DNA of 64,000 nucleotides, taken from assembly GCA_001600415.1 (NCBI GenBank), contig BCJX01000015.1, positions 623,382 to 687,381 of the forward strand, given 5' to 3'. The position numbers and the translations under genes are program-made. The notes under the pieces are model-generated. The model was given only the letters and a program-made list of their open reading frames with translations. It ran no database searches and had not been told where the DNA came from. Below are positions 54,501 to 64,000 of this stretch, piece after piece. Origin of the DNA: Pascua guehoae (taxonomy: Eukaryota; Basidiomycota; Tremellomycetes; Trichosporonales; Trichosporonaceae). How positions within the stretch are numbered: the stretch's first letter is position 1; every line of letters begins with the position of its first letter.

Positions 54501-57500
54501 AGTGCCTCCTCGCTCTCCATTCCCATGGTACGGCGCCACTTGAAAATGGCCTTTTTCGTATCGTCGCAAAACAGCCCGTCCACCTCAATCTCGTCTGGCG
54601 CGGCGCCATACATGCCCCAGAGATGCAGTGCGGCCTGGATGAGCTTTACGAGCTCGACGACGTTGAGCATGAGGGGGTCTGCGACGGCGGCCTGGGGCGA
54701 CGTGGGGTCGCCCTGCATCTGGTCGCGCGCGTCGCGCGAGATGGTCCGGCTGTGGCCCGAGCCGCCGAGTGAGGTGAGCGGCCCACCGGTGCCGGTGGTC
54801 GTGAGCGTCGTGTTGCCCGAATTGCTCTGGTTGCGCCGGTGGCCCCGGCCGACAGAATTGTTCTGGCTCTGGGACGGGCTCCCAAACGAGCTTGGGCCGT
54901 TGGGCGACGTAGGCGACGTTGGCACACTGCCGACCGCCGTCCGCGATTGCGGGATGCGGTACGATTCGTAAAACTTGCGCCGGACAGCGGGGACGGGAAA
55001 CTCGTTGCCCATTGACGCGCGGCCGCCGCAGCCGAGTCGTCGGAGGGCAGTGTTGAGGACCACAAAGGGCCATGCCTCGCGCAGGTCGCCGGTGGGTACG
55101 GGCCAGCTGGAGTGTCAGTGCGTGTGCGTCGAGAAGGGGGGAAACGCCCACCGGGGTGGGGGGTGGTGGGGTGCATGTGTGGCATACGCCGTTAGTAGAA
55201 CCTCAGGAGATTGGCACGCCGCCATGCACCGTTCTACTGTCAAGTGCCATTGCCTGTCGTGGAGTGGGTCCATTGCGCTTGTAGCACTGCACCCTCTCCA
55301 GGAATGGGTGCAAGCTGGCTGCTGGTGGTCCCCTACCCGTCTCTGAGGCGCCATCTGTTCTTGACCAGGGCATGACCTCCCCCCCCCCCCCCCCCCCCCC
55401 CCCCCCAACTCCATGATCTTCCCCAGAACCCATGGCCTCCAACAGAACCCATGACCCAACAGAAGCCATGCCCTCCAACAGAAGCCATGCCCTCCAACAG
55501 AACCCCACGCTCCCCAGCAGAACTCCCGCAGAACCCCAGCCCCGCCCAACCAAGACGCAGAACCCACCCCTCACCACCCTCAGTCCACTCACATCTCCTG
55601 CCCATACCCCGAGGGCGACGACACAAGAATCGTCCCCAGCTCAGTCTGGCGGGTGTACGCATGCGTCTCGCGGGTGAGAAAGTTGATGGCGGCCGTGATC
55701 TCTGCGTCGCCCGCGGCCGGCGAGAGCTCGGGCGCGGGGACGACGACGTAGCATGAGATCTGTGGTCAGCGTGTGTGGACCGCGGCAGCTGTCAGTTCGG
55801 AGAAGGGGCGCGGGGGGGAGGGGCACGGTTGTGCATTGGACAAAGTTCAGGTGGGTAGGATTGATGGTGGAAGTTGACGTGGGGAAGAGTAGCAGTTGGG
55901 GGTACGGATGGTGCGTAGACCAGTCACGCCGCCGCCACAACGCCCACTCACATGCTCGTTCGGCTTTCCCGTCGACGCCGCAATCGTAAACGCCCAGTGC
56001 TTGCGCGAGAGGTACCTGCGGTCAGCGAGTGGAGCGGGAGACTAGACCGCGGCAGGATGGACAAGAGGCAGAGACGATGGACAATGGCTTGGGCGGGGAG
56101 TGATCCCGAGGCGATCGGGAATGCCGCCGTCACGACGATGATGACGGTGATCACGATCCGCCGCAATGAGTTAGTGCTTGTAGCGGTACGGATGAGCGTG
56201 TGGTGTACACGTTCGCCGTGTACGCGTATACACTGCGTCTGGAGTGTTGCCGTCCAGTGCAGCTCTAACCACTCGCACACTCGCCAGACGCGGTCAGCTG
56301 GGGGGCTGCAGTCTCGACCGCGATGCCTCCTCCGAGTTCAAACTCGGACACATGGCGCGTCGACTCGTCCTCATTCTTTTATCCACCTCATCGTCGGATC
56401 GCCCTCGGGTCACCTCGACACTCTCCTCTCGACACCCTCTAATCACCCCCTCGACACAACTAATCACGCCCCTCGACACAATCTTCTCGACGACCCCCCC
56501 TCGGACAGACAACCCGCACCCTCCTCTATTCGCCTCCTCTCGACACCCTCTGGACACCCCGACCCTCTGGACACTTCAACACCCCTCCGCACCACTCCCG
56601 CCGAGCGCGCCACAGCGTAGCCACCTCTAGCCTGCGTCATCCCCATCTCCACCAAGCCTCACCCGGCCCCAGCCAGCCTTACCCGCCGCCTCCTACCCTC
56701 CAACCAACTCCTCCCAACCAATGCCTCCCCCTCATCTTCCCCCCCTCAGCTCCCCACTTCCATCCAGCCTCCCCCCCACCGACACCCCCACCGCACCCCA
56801 CCGCACCCCATCCCACCCCCCACGCCCACTCACCAGCTCCGGATCCCATACAACGCATACCCGGACAGATCAACCTCGCGCTCCACCCGCAACCGTCCCA
56901 GGCGCGGGAGCCAGTTTTCCTCCATTTCCTCGAGCGGCCGGTCGGTCGGGATCAGCAGCCGCTTGCCGTGCCCTTCCCCCTGTACTCTCTTGTTATCTCC
57001 TTCCGCTTGGCCCCCTCGGTCTCCTTGTCCCTGTGGCCCTCCCCCAGCTCCTCCCCCTCCCCCAGCTCCTCCCCCAACTCCTCCCCCANCNCCTCCCCCA
57101 NCNCCTCCCCCAACTCCTCCCCCAACTCCTCCCCCAGACCCAGCCCCACCCCCTGTCCCGGCCCCAGCTGGCCCACTCGGGCCCAACCCAGGACTCGGCG
57201 GCGCGAGCCCCGCCAACCGCGGCTCCCGCGCAGACACAACCAGCGGCCGGCGCGCCGCACCCGCCCCCGCCCCCGCCGTCGATGTCGGGGTAGGCGATCC
57301 GGGGGGCAGGGACGCGCCGCGCCCCGCCCCCCGCGACGCGGACGCAGAAGCGGGACTTCGTGCGCCCGTGCTCGCGCTCCGGCGCGGGCTGGTGCTAGTC
57401 GCGCTGGCGGGGGGGTTGGGTGTAGCGGGACTCGCGCTCGTGCTCGTGCTCGCGGTCGCGTCGACGGAGCCGCGGGGCGTGCCCCGCTTGGTGGGGGCCA

Positions 57501-57501
57501 T
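51543..57501 (-). CDS. STB6: STB6-like protein (Sin3-binding protein 6 family)
   Basis: A leftward, multi-exon gene of about 1,150 residues. Exon 1 (57501 to about 56842) has a Gly/Ser/Pro-rich start, then LLIPTDRPLEEMEENWLPRL and GYALYGIRSW. Exon 2 (56015-55952) reads LSRKHWAFTIAASTGKPNEH. Then come ISCYVVVPAPELSP, GTILVSSPSGYG, WPVPTGDLREAWPFVVLNTA, LRRLGCGGRAS and VVELVKLIQAALHLWGMYGA plus DGLFCDDTKKAIFKW. This order matches the STB6/STB2 family, known in yeast as interactors of the Sin3 corepressor. Later exons hold FLTGRKG and KVHRLLLHGVGTVAGS, a Ser-rich part, and a coiled-coil C-terminus (ERRERIEALEREVANLKAQL) ending KPWWRLGM. Two introns are long: about 830 bp and about 480 bp, the latter with 28 C. 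Ambiguous bases fall in exon 1. Confidence 0.82.
55379..55406 (+). repeat. 28-C run inside an STB6 intron
   Basis: A pure C run on the plus strand (poly-G in the transcript) in the intron between the SPSGYGQEM and WPVPTGDL exons. Repeats of a GGAGGCATG/AACAGAAGCCATG-type unit follow at 55420-55510. Confidence 0.9.
57015..57145. repeat. 12-bp-type minisatellite with ambiguous bases in STB6 exon 1
   Basis: A CTCCTCCCCCAA/G-type unit repeats about ten times and encodes Gly-Gly-Val/Ala-Gly. N calls at 57089, 57091, 57101 and 57103 lie in it, so the repeat number and sequence are uncertain. Confidence 0.8.
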
Positions 57502-58705
57502 CGCGAGCGGGTGGGATGTGGTCGTGGTGGTGTGGTGGTGAGATTGATACAAGAGAGTGGGGCCGAGACAATAACATTTGGCGGCCGGGAAGGGTGAGCC
57601 GGTGCGGCGTGGCTTGGCTCTGCCTGGCTTGGCTCTGGCTCTGGTTCCGTCGTGCAGTCGGTGCTAAACGCCCTCGCCCCGCTGGACTGCTTCCTCGGTC
57701 TAGTTGGCTGCTGGCTGCTGGGCTAGCTGCTGGCCTGCTGGGCTACTGTAGCTGGCCGCGTCTGCACAGAAACGATGGGGCAGCAGCATTCTGCACTGCA
57801 TGACAGAGGATACTAACAGAGGATACGTAACGTCTACATGGGTAGTTGTGCATGTGCAGGTGTTTGCCGGTGTTGCCGATGCGCCGACAATAGCAGTGAT
57901 CGACGTGTGCTTGGCACCCACCCAGGCTGCTCCGTTTGCGCAGGCCCCCTCCGGCCCAGAGGCCAGAGGCCCCAATCAGTGTGGGACGGGCCTTTTCACG
58001 GTCGTCGGGACGCCACTGCGCCACCCACCTTTGGCCCCACTGGCCACTGGCCACTGGGCCGGCCGCTTCGAATGCTCCGTTGACGCCGTCTCTGCAATCG
58101 ACTACCGCAGACGTCCATACTGCAGCTGCTGGCTCTGAATGCCAAACCCCCATGCATGCAACGCACACAAGCGCGGCTTGCTTGATTGTCATGACAAAGG
58201 GCCTTGCTCACATGCTCTGGCAGCACCAGCCACTTAGCTCGGTAGGTCGCAACAACCGGCAACTCACAATCTCTCGAAGCAACCGACAACTCACGACCTC
58301 TCGAAGCAACCATCAACTCCACCTCGCACCAGCCAACAACCCCACCTCGACCTCTCGCAGCAACCAGCAACTTACGACCTCGGTAGGTCACAACAACCAG
58401 CAACTCACGATCTCTCGCAGCAACCAGCCACTTGACCTCGACTCCTCGCAGCAACCAGCAACCCTGCGTCGCCAGCAACCCACGACCTCGTGGCTCGCTG
58501 CGCTCGCGCACTCGGTCGGTGCACTTCTGAACCTATGCATATTCACAACACTGCTCTACTCTACACCCCCCTAGCCACGACCAAGAATCCACCCGAGGGG
58601 CCCACGCCGCCCCTCGCTCGGCGCCGCCTCCTGGCGCTGCTGCTGCTGCGGTGCTGGCCTGGACGTCAGCCTGGCTGCCCACGTGTGCCATTCTCTCGCT
58701 GCTGC
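57502..58705. other. Intergenic
   Basis: About 1.2 kb with the STB6 promoter and the 3' end of the SSH4-like gene. It includes a repeat cluster at 58245-58470. No gene is supported; open frames over the repeats are chance. Confidence 0.5.
58245..58470. repeat. Imperfect repeats of a CTCGCAGCAACCAGCAACTC-type unit
   Basis: A 20-30 bp unit with cores AGCAACCAGCAACTC and ACGACCTC recurs about seven times with variation. It lies downstream of the SSH4-like gene. Confidence 0.75.
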
Positions 58706-60854
58706 TCACGCATCGCTCATGGCCGCAATGGCCTGGTTGATCAGTTCCTCGGGGAGGTCGTTTGGGAGGCCGGCAGAGTAGACGTGCGGGTCGAGCGGGG
58801 CGTAGCCTGGCGGAGGGGGCGAGTCCTCTGGTGGGCCGAGCGAGGGGGAGCGCTCGGGGGCGCGCACAGTGCTGCCGCTCGCATTGCTCGAGCCCGAGCC
58901 GCTGCTGTTGCCGCTGCGGCTGCTCCCGCCGCCATTGGCCCGTGCCGTCGCCTCCGAGAGGCGGTCGGCGTCGACAGGAGGCGTTGGGCGGCGGTGGAAA
59001 TAGCTCTGGTCGCCGCGCAGCGAGTGCATCGAAATGTCGAGAACGTTTGGGGTAGGCGGGTTGGGCGAGTGTAGCGATGACGCCTGCGACAGCACGTGCT
59101 CTGGCTCCTCGTCCCCTTCCGAGTCGGTCACATCGCTCAGATCTGTAGACGGCACGCGTGGCGCGACCTGGGGCTCGTCGGTCGGCGACACGTAGCCCAC
59201 ATCCTCCTCTTCCGCAGTGTCAGACGGCGGCCGCCGCGGGGTGGTTGAGATCCGTGGCCGAGGGGCCGTCTCGCCTGCACGCAGGGGGCTGGGAACCACT
59301 GGAATCGACGTTGCCGTGTTCGACTTGCGGTGTCGGCGAGACGAGCGCGGTGTCGACGGGGGATTGCTGCTGGGCCCAGCAGAAATGGGTCGTGAAAACG
59401 GTGCTTGCGGCGCTCCAAGCTGCTGGGCAGCAGCACGGTTGCGGGCCGCTTCGAGTAATGCACCAATTCCGCCGTGGTTTTGCTGGCTCGATCCTGGTGT
59501 ACCATACCCGGCGTCGAGGAGGATGCTGCCGCGCTCGCTTCCGTACGCAGGTGGGGGTGCGAGCGTGCCAACCATGGGTGCGAGGCCCCACTTCTTGACA
59601 TTGGCCTCGATAAAGACAAAGCCCGACTGGCCGAGGTTGATGTGCAGCGTGCACGGCCCATTGGCACCGACGGTCGGGAAGAGGTTGAGACGGTTCAGGC
59701 CAGTGTAGCAGTCGTCGAGCTTGCGCCCGTTGCGGGTAAAGAAGACGGTTCCCGAGCGGGGACGGTAGCCAACACCGAGCACATCGCCCTCGGCGAGCGG
59801 TGGGCCATACGACGACGCGGTAAACGGATAGTTGTGCGACTTGAAGCCGTCCGAAGCAAAGTATGCGACCGAGAAGCGGTTCCACCCAGGCAGGCGGAAC
59901 GACGGGTATGGCTTGGTGGCCAGACCAATGGCCACTTCTGTCGTTGCGGGCTTTTCGTACATCTTGACTTCCCAGTAGTAGACCTCGTTGAGCTTTGGCA
60001 GGGGCAGGTTGGCCATGACCGAGTTGCCGCCGCCTTCGCCTGCCGACATGCCCGGCCCGTCAGAGAGGAACGTGACCTCGGTGCGAGACTGGACGTAGAG
60101 TGAAAGGTTTTCCTCGTAATCTGGCTCAAACGCCCACGCCGCGACGCCCTTTTCCTGGATCGAGAGGAACTGAGACAGTGTAATGTCTGTCGGCACCGAC
60201 GATGGGGGATAGCTCAGCTGCCAGTCTGTAATGGTCAGCTCGGAGAACACGACATTCTAGCCCACCTTTTGCCCGGCGGTATGCCTCGCGCACTTCTGGG
60301 TCGACCGTTTCGAGCCAGCGCGACTCGACGCCGTCAACGCCCCCTTCACCCATCACGCCGTCGCTCTTGCTCAGGTCGAGTGGTCCGCCGTCCTCGATGA
60401 GGCGGATGCGGTTCTGGCGGCGCATGCATAGCAGCGCAATGAGGAAGATGAGCACGCCCAGCAGGACAGTGAGGATGACCACGAGGATGGGGATAAACAC
60501 AATCAGGATGGTCGACGGCCCGTCGACGGGGTAGTGGTCGGGGTCATGATAGTCTGGCGCCGAGACCATTGGTGGCGACTCGACCTCGTCGCCAGAGTAC
60601 CCGATGCGGGATTGCTCCAACAACGCCACCGCCTCGGCGAATACGTCCGCGGCCTCGGTCGTCGTCGGCTTTTCTGCACTGCCATCCCCGCTGCCCACAG
60701 CGCTCTCGATGCCGGCCTGCCGCAGAGGCTTGGTCAGCGGACTGATCAGGCGTGTGTGCCAGGCAACGGGGTGGGGGTGCTCGCGCGTAAACGAGCGTGT
60801 AATGGGTCGGTCGCCGCTGTCGCGTTCGGAAAACGACATGGTCGACGTATCCAT
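58706..60854 (-). CDS. SSH4: SSH4/EAR1-like Rsp5 adaptor (membrane SPRY protein)
   Basis: Two exons (60854 to about 60272, then about 60229-58706) give about 690 residues. A luminal N-terminus precedes one strong membrane segment (ILIVFIPILVVILTVLLGVL), followed by basic RRQNR. A SPRY domain follows with PKLNEVYYWEVKMYEKP, VAIGLATKPYPSFRLPGWN, SVAYFASDGFKSHN and GDVLGVGYRPRSGTVFFTRN. The C-terminal half is Ser/Pro-rich with PPPPGYAPLDP, a PPxY-like motif for binding the ubiquitin ligase Rsp5. In yeast, SSH4 and EAR1 sort membrane proteins into the endosome and vacuole. The gene symbol is by family resemblance; EAR1 is the close alternative. Confidence 0.85.
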
Positions 60855-62222
60855 CCTCGTCGTCTCGCTCGTGTCTGGTATCCAGTGTCCAGTGTCGGCC
60901 CGTCTAGGACGGTCGTCTAAAGGGACGGCGGCGCGGGACGGTGGCCAGGAATGTGCCAGTGGATTACGCGTGGTGGAAGAGCGTGCGGGGTGCGGTGGGT
61001 GGTGATAAAAACGACAAGTGTCGCAGTGATCAGATCAGATACCTGCATGCTATCAGCAAGGGGTTCAACGGCGACACTGGAGGCAATGACGGTGTTATCG
61101 CGCGAGTATAAAGAGGTGGTGGCCGTGGGAGTACAGAGTCACACGCCCGAGGCGACAGGGCGCGGCCGGATGCGGATGCGGCTTGCGACAAGACCAGATC
61201 CCGATCCGCATGCGTGGTATCGAAACGAGAAAAAAGTTACGCACAACAGACAGCCAGTGGGAGAGAGTGGTACAGTAAGCGTAAAGCGATCAAGAAGTGG
61301 GTGGGGTGTGGGGTGTGGTGGTGGTGGTGTGTTGCCAAGCAGGTCGTGTTGTGGGATTCGAGTGATGAGTGACGAGTGACGGAATCGGGTTTGGGCCGAG
61401 GGGACGAGCGCAGAGGGTGGGTGGGTGCGCTTGGTATGGGTGGCGTATGCTTGTGCCCACGATAACAGGGAGGGGGGGTAGTGTACAAAGAGGTGGGAGG
61501 GAGGTGGAGTTTGAAGAAGGAAGAGGATGGAGGGTTTGTGATGACGAAGAAGCAGTGGAGAAATGGGATGGATGCGAAGGCAATGGCTGGGTGGGTGTGG
61601 GCAGGTGTGGGTGGGCGGCTGGCTGCTGGCTGTCAGCCTGTAGGTAGACCTTTGCTGCAGTGCAGTGCAGTGGGTGGGTGGGTGGTGCTGCTGCTGCGAG
61701 AAGTGATACAGAGTGGCGGCGGCGGATCTGCGTGGGGTGGGTAAAGTCTGGCGGTGGTGGCTGGGCTGACCTTTGCCCTTCCTTGGAGTATCGGATGGAT
61801 TTGACACAAAACTATACAATGAATGCTAATACTAATACTAGGCTGAGAGGGAGAGGCCGAGGCTGGGCAGGGCAAGGGGCAGGGAATCCGCAGCCTGCAG
61901 CCAGGGAGACTGAGAGACGATTGCGGCCATGAGCGAAAACGCCCCGCCCGTGGCTCGTGGTGTGGTGCATTCTGGGTGGCGCGTGGCGGGGCTAGAGTGG
62001 TTGGTACACAGAGAACATTCAGGGTAAAAAAGAGCTCTGGCAGGCCCAGCCGAGGCATCCGAGGCACCCCGCCAATCCATCCATTAGTCCCATCCACATC
62101 CATTAGTCCAGGGCCCATTGACGATATCCGACGGAATCAAAAACAATAAATATGTGCATGTGGGTGACTTCTAATCTCGCTCTCTGTGTGCACTCTGTAC
62201 TCTGTGCCAGTGGTGGCGGCTC
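60855..62222. other. Intergenic, promoter of SSH4-like and 3' end of NCA2
   Basis: About 1.4 kb, with strongly G/T-rich stretches on the plus strand (for example GTGGGGTGTGG near 61300). Open frames on the C-rich complement are compositional. No gene is supported. Confidence 0.5.
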
Positions 62223-64000
62223 CTATCCGATACGGCGACACCCATCCATGCCCCAGCTTCGCCACATGCGCTCTACCACTCGCAACTTGTCCAAGCGCGT
62301 CAACAGCTGGTCCTCGACCATTCGCAAGTCTCCAAGGAACATCTGCAACGCGTCAGCTCTGGTCTCGTCTTGTGGTGGCGGCCGCGCGTCCCCTTTCATA
62401 CACAGCAGACGTCATTTTGGACCTGGTGTGCACCGCAACCCAAACCTCTGCGCTTACGGCAAGCCGCGCGTACGCGGTGGCCCCAGATGGATTCCCGGTT
62501 CCAGGCCCAATCTACTCCTCGTGTTCCAACCACCTCCTGATGTTGCACTTGCCATGCAACGGGCAACGGGCACTGATGCCCGGCACAGCTGGCACAGCAC
62601 TGTACTACCCAGCACTGCCCGGCACCGCACCACACTGCACCGCACCGCACCGCATCGCACTGCGACACTGCACTGCGAAACACCACCCCCTCGTGCTCCA
62701 CACAACACCCCTTTAGTCCAAACCAGGCCGCACTGCCACCCCACAACCCCTCGCCATCACTCTCCCCATCACTCACCTGCCTTCGCGAAGAGGCGAGCCC
62801 GGTGGCCCATGTCCGGAGGCCCGAGACGGTGACAATGACCAAGCCGCGGTCTTGGTCGGACATGCGGGCGTCGTCGTCTGGGGCCTCGAGGAGGAGCTTT
62901 TCGACCGCACGGAGGCTGGTAAAGTAGCGCCTGCGGCGGTCCTTGCCGCGCTTGTCGCCCTTGTACGCTGCGGAAAGCCATCCCCAGACGGCCCAGAGAA
63001 GGAGCACCGAGGGCGCGACACCGACAAAGGCAAACGTCAGTTGCTGCGAGCGGAGGAGCTGGTCCAGGCGCAGGAGCGAGAGGGACAGGTCGGTCTGGAG
63101 GAAGGAGTCAGCACTGCGAGGCAAAGCACAATACCAGCGTACCTTTGTCTTTTGGACCTGGATCAGGAGGGTGCGGATGAGGTAGCCAAAGATGGCATTC
63201 TTGATGGGGTGGCGCATCTCGTCTTCGTAGACCTTGAGGACGGGCTCGACGTCGCCGGCCTCGACCTTGGCCTTGAGGTCCTCGAGGCCCGCGTCTGAGA
63301 GGTGGTAGTAGTCGCGGCCGAGGTCGAGGACCATGCGCTCGAGGCTCTCCTGGTCCTGCTGGACGGTCTCGGGTGCAAACGCCAGCCCCTCGCCTCCTCC
63401 GCGCATCGTCTTTGCAATGTCCTCGATGGGCTCCCAGACCCACTGCACGAGAAAGCCCTTGACCGTCTCCTTTGCCAAGAGCATCTGCTCCTTCATCCAG
63501 TCCTTGTTGCGGACAATGGCACTGGCGGCAAAGTAGAGTGCTGGCGGCGCAAAGATGAACCCAAACCACAGGCGCGTGAGCGGCGACGGCCGGCCGTACA
63601 TGGTGAGTGTAGACTGGATGTGTCCCTGTGCTGTGGGGAGATACGTGTTGAGGACTTCGAGCAATGTGGCAGGTGTGGCAGTCTCGGCAAACGCGACCGA
63701 CCTCCCTCTGCTGCGCTTGCTCCTCGACGACGTCTCCCGGGTGCTGCTGCTCTCTGCTGCGGCCTCCCTGATCGAGCGCACGTCGAGCACCTCGCAGACG
63801 ACCTGGTACACGCGCGACGCCTCGCCCATGAGGTCGCTGGATGTGATGCTCGTAGACACTTCCTGGCGCGACCAGTTGGGGCCCTTTGATGCCAAGAGAC
63901 CCACACGCTGGGCTGCCGCATTACGCGCGTCGGTCAACACGCGGCGGTTGCCCAGCATCTCGCGCCGTGTGAGGACGATCGGGGACGCCAGCGCCGAGAG
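62223..64000 (-). CDS. NCA2: NCA2-like mitochondrial protein, 5' end outside the window
   Basis: The gene runs leftward and begins beyond base 64000. Visible parts are RREMLGNRRVLTDARNAAAQ, RLWFGFIFAPPALYFAASAI, VQWVWEPIEDIAKTM and ESLERMVLDLGRDYYHLSDA. Then come EMRHPIKNAIFGYLIRTLLI, FVGVAPSVLLLWAVWGWLSA and RGLVIVTVSGLRTW. After a long intron (about 62779 to 62343) the last exon (62342-62223) ends with RMWRSWGMDGCRRIG. This matches NCA2, a protein of the mitochondrial outer membrane first linked to expression of ATP synthase subunits 6 and 8. Membrane segments are visible around FIFAPPALYF and VLLLWAVWGW. The 435-bp intron has no stop in one frame, so it reads as coding until the terminal exon homology is considered. 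Confidence 0.85.

Overview
The window is nuclear DNA of a filamentous or yeast-like fungus, most likely a basidiomycete and plausibly Tremellomycetes/Trichosporonales (an inference from gene style, not a search). Supporting signs are many short GT-AG introns (mostly 50-60 bp) with CTRAC/TRAC-type branch points, GC-rich third codon positions, an intron-containing tRNA, and fungus-specific families: a Zn(II)2Cys6 factor, STB6, SSH4/EAR1, NCA2, Som1 and COX19. There is no rRNA, CRISPR array or intact transposon.

Layout. 1-8 kb: the decayed 3' end of an unknown gene, a secreted aspartic protease, an aldo-keto reductase, and two minus-strand members (P1, P2) of a small undescribed-looking family. 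8.7-13.8 kb: an FAHD1-like acylpyruvase convergent with a HAD-type haloacid dehalogenase, a GNAT acetyltransferase and tRNA-Arg(CCU). 13.9-22.8 kb: a Zn-cluster transcription factor, a second complete aspartic protease, a possible unknown gene and a disordered Ser/Pro-rich protein. 25.9-38.6 kb is accessory-like: a secreted ricin-B-type lectin, a large unknown membrane-anchored protein, a Som1-like mitochondrial protein, a third aspartic protease with an in-frame TGA, an F-box protein and family member P4. 39-44 kb: an intronless actinobacterial-type GNAT enzyme, family member P3 and sparse DNA. 44.7-64 kb: a giant Ala/Gly/Asp-Pro-rich wall-type protein, then conserved housekeeping genes COX19, STB6, SSH4/EAR1 and NCA2 (which runs off the right edge).

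The main novelty candidate is a four-member minus-strand family (4853-5690, 6360-7109, 38208-38626, 41557-42163). Its members share an aromatic motif of the WWR type in most copies, a UBA-like three-helix segment, a conserved His region and a closing C-x2-C. Three members have the same two-exon structure with a tiny first exon. Other points: a 9-nt microexon inside the HAD catalytic motif, a degenerate second catalytic motif in protease 1, an RGTG block shared by three unknown proteins, and several tandem duplications and poly-C tracts that also coincide with assembly gaps.

Functionally, the proteases, lectin and Ala-rich protein suggest secretion and cell-surface work. COX19, NCA2 and Som1 point to mitochondrial biogenesis. 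SSH4/EAR1 and the F-box protein point to ubiquitin-dependent turnover, and the UBA-like family might connect to this.
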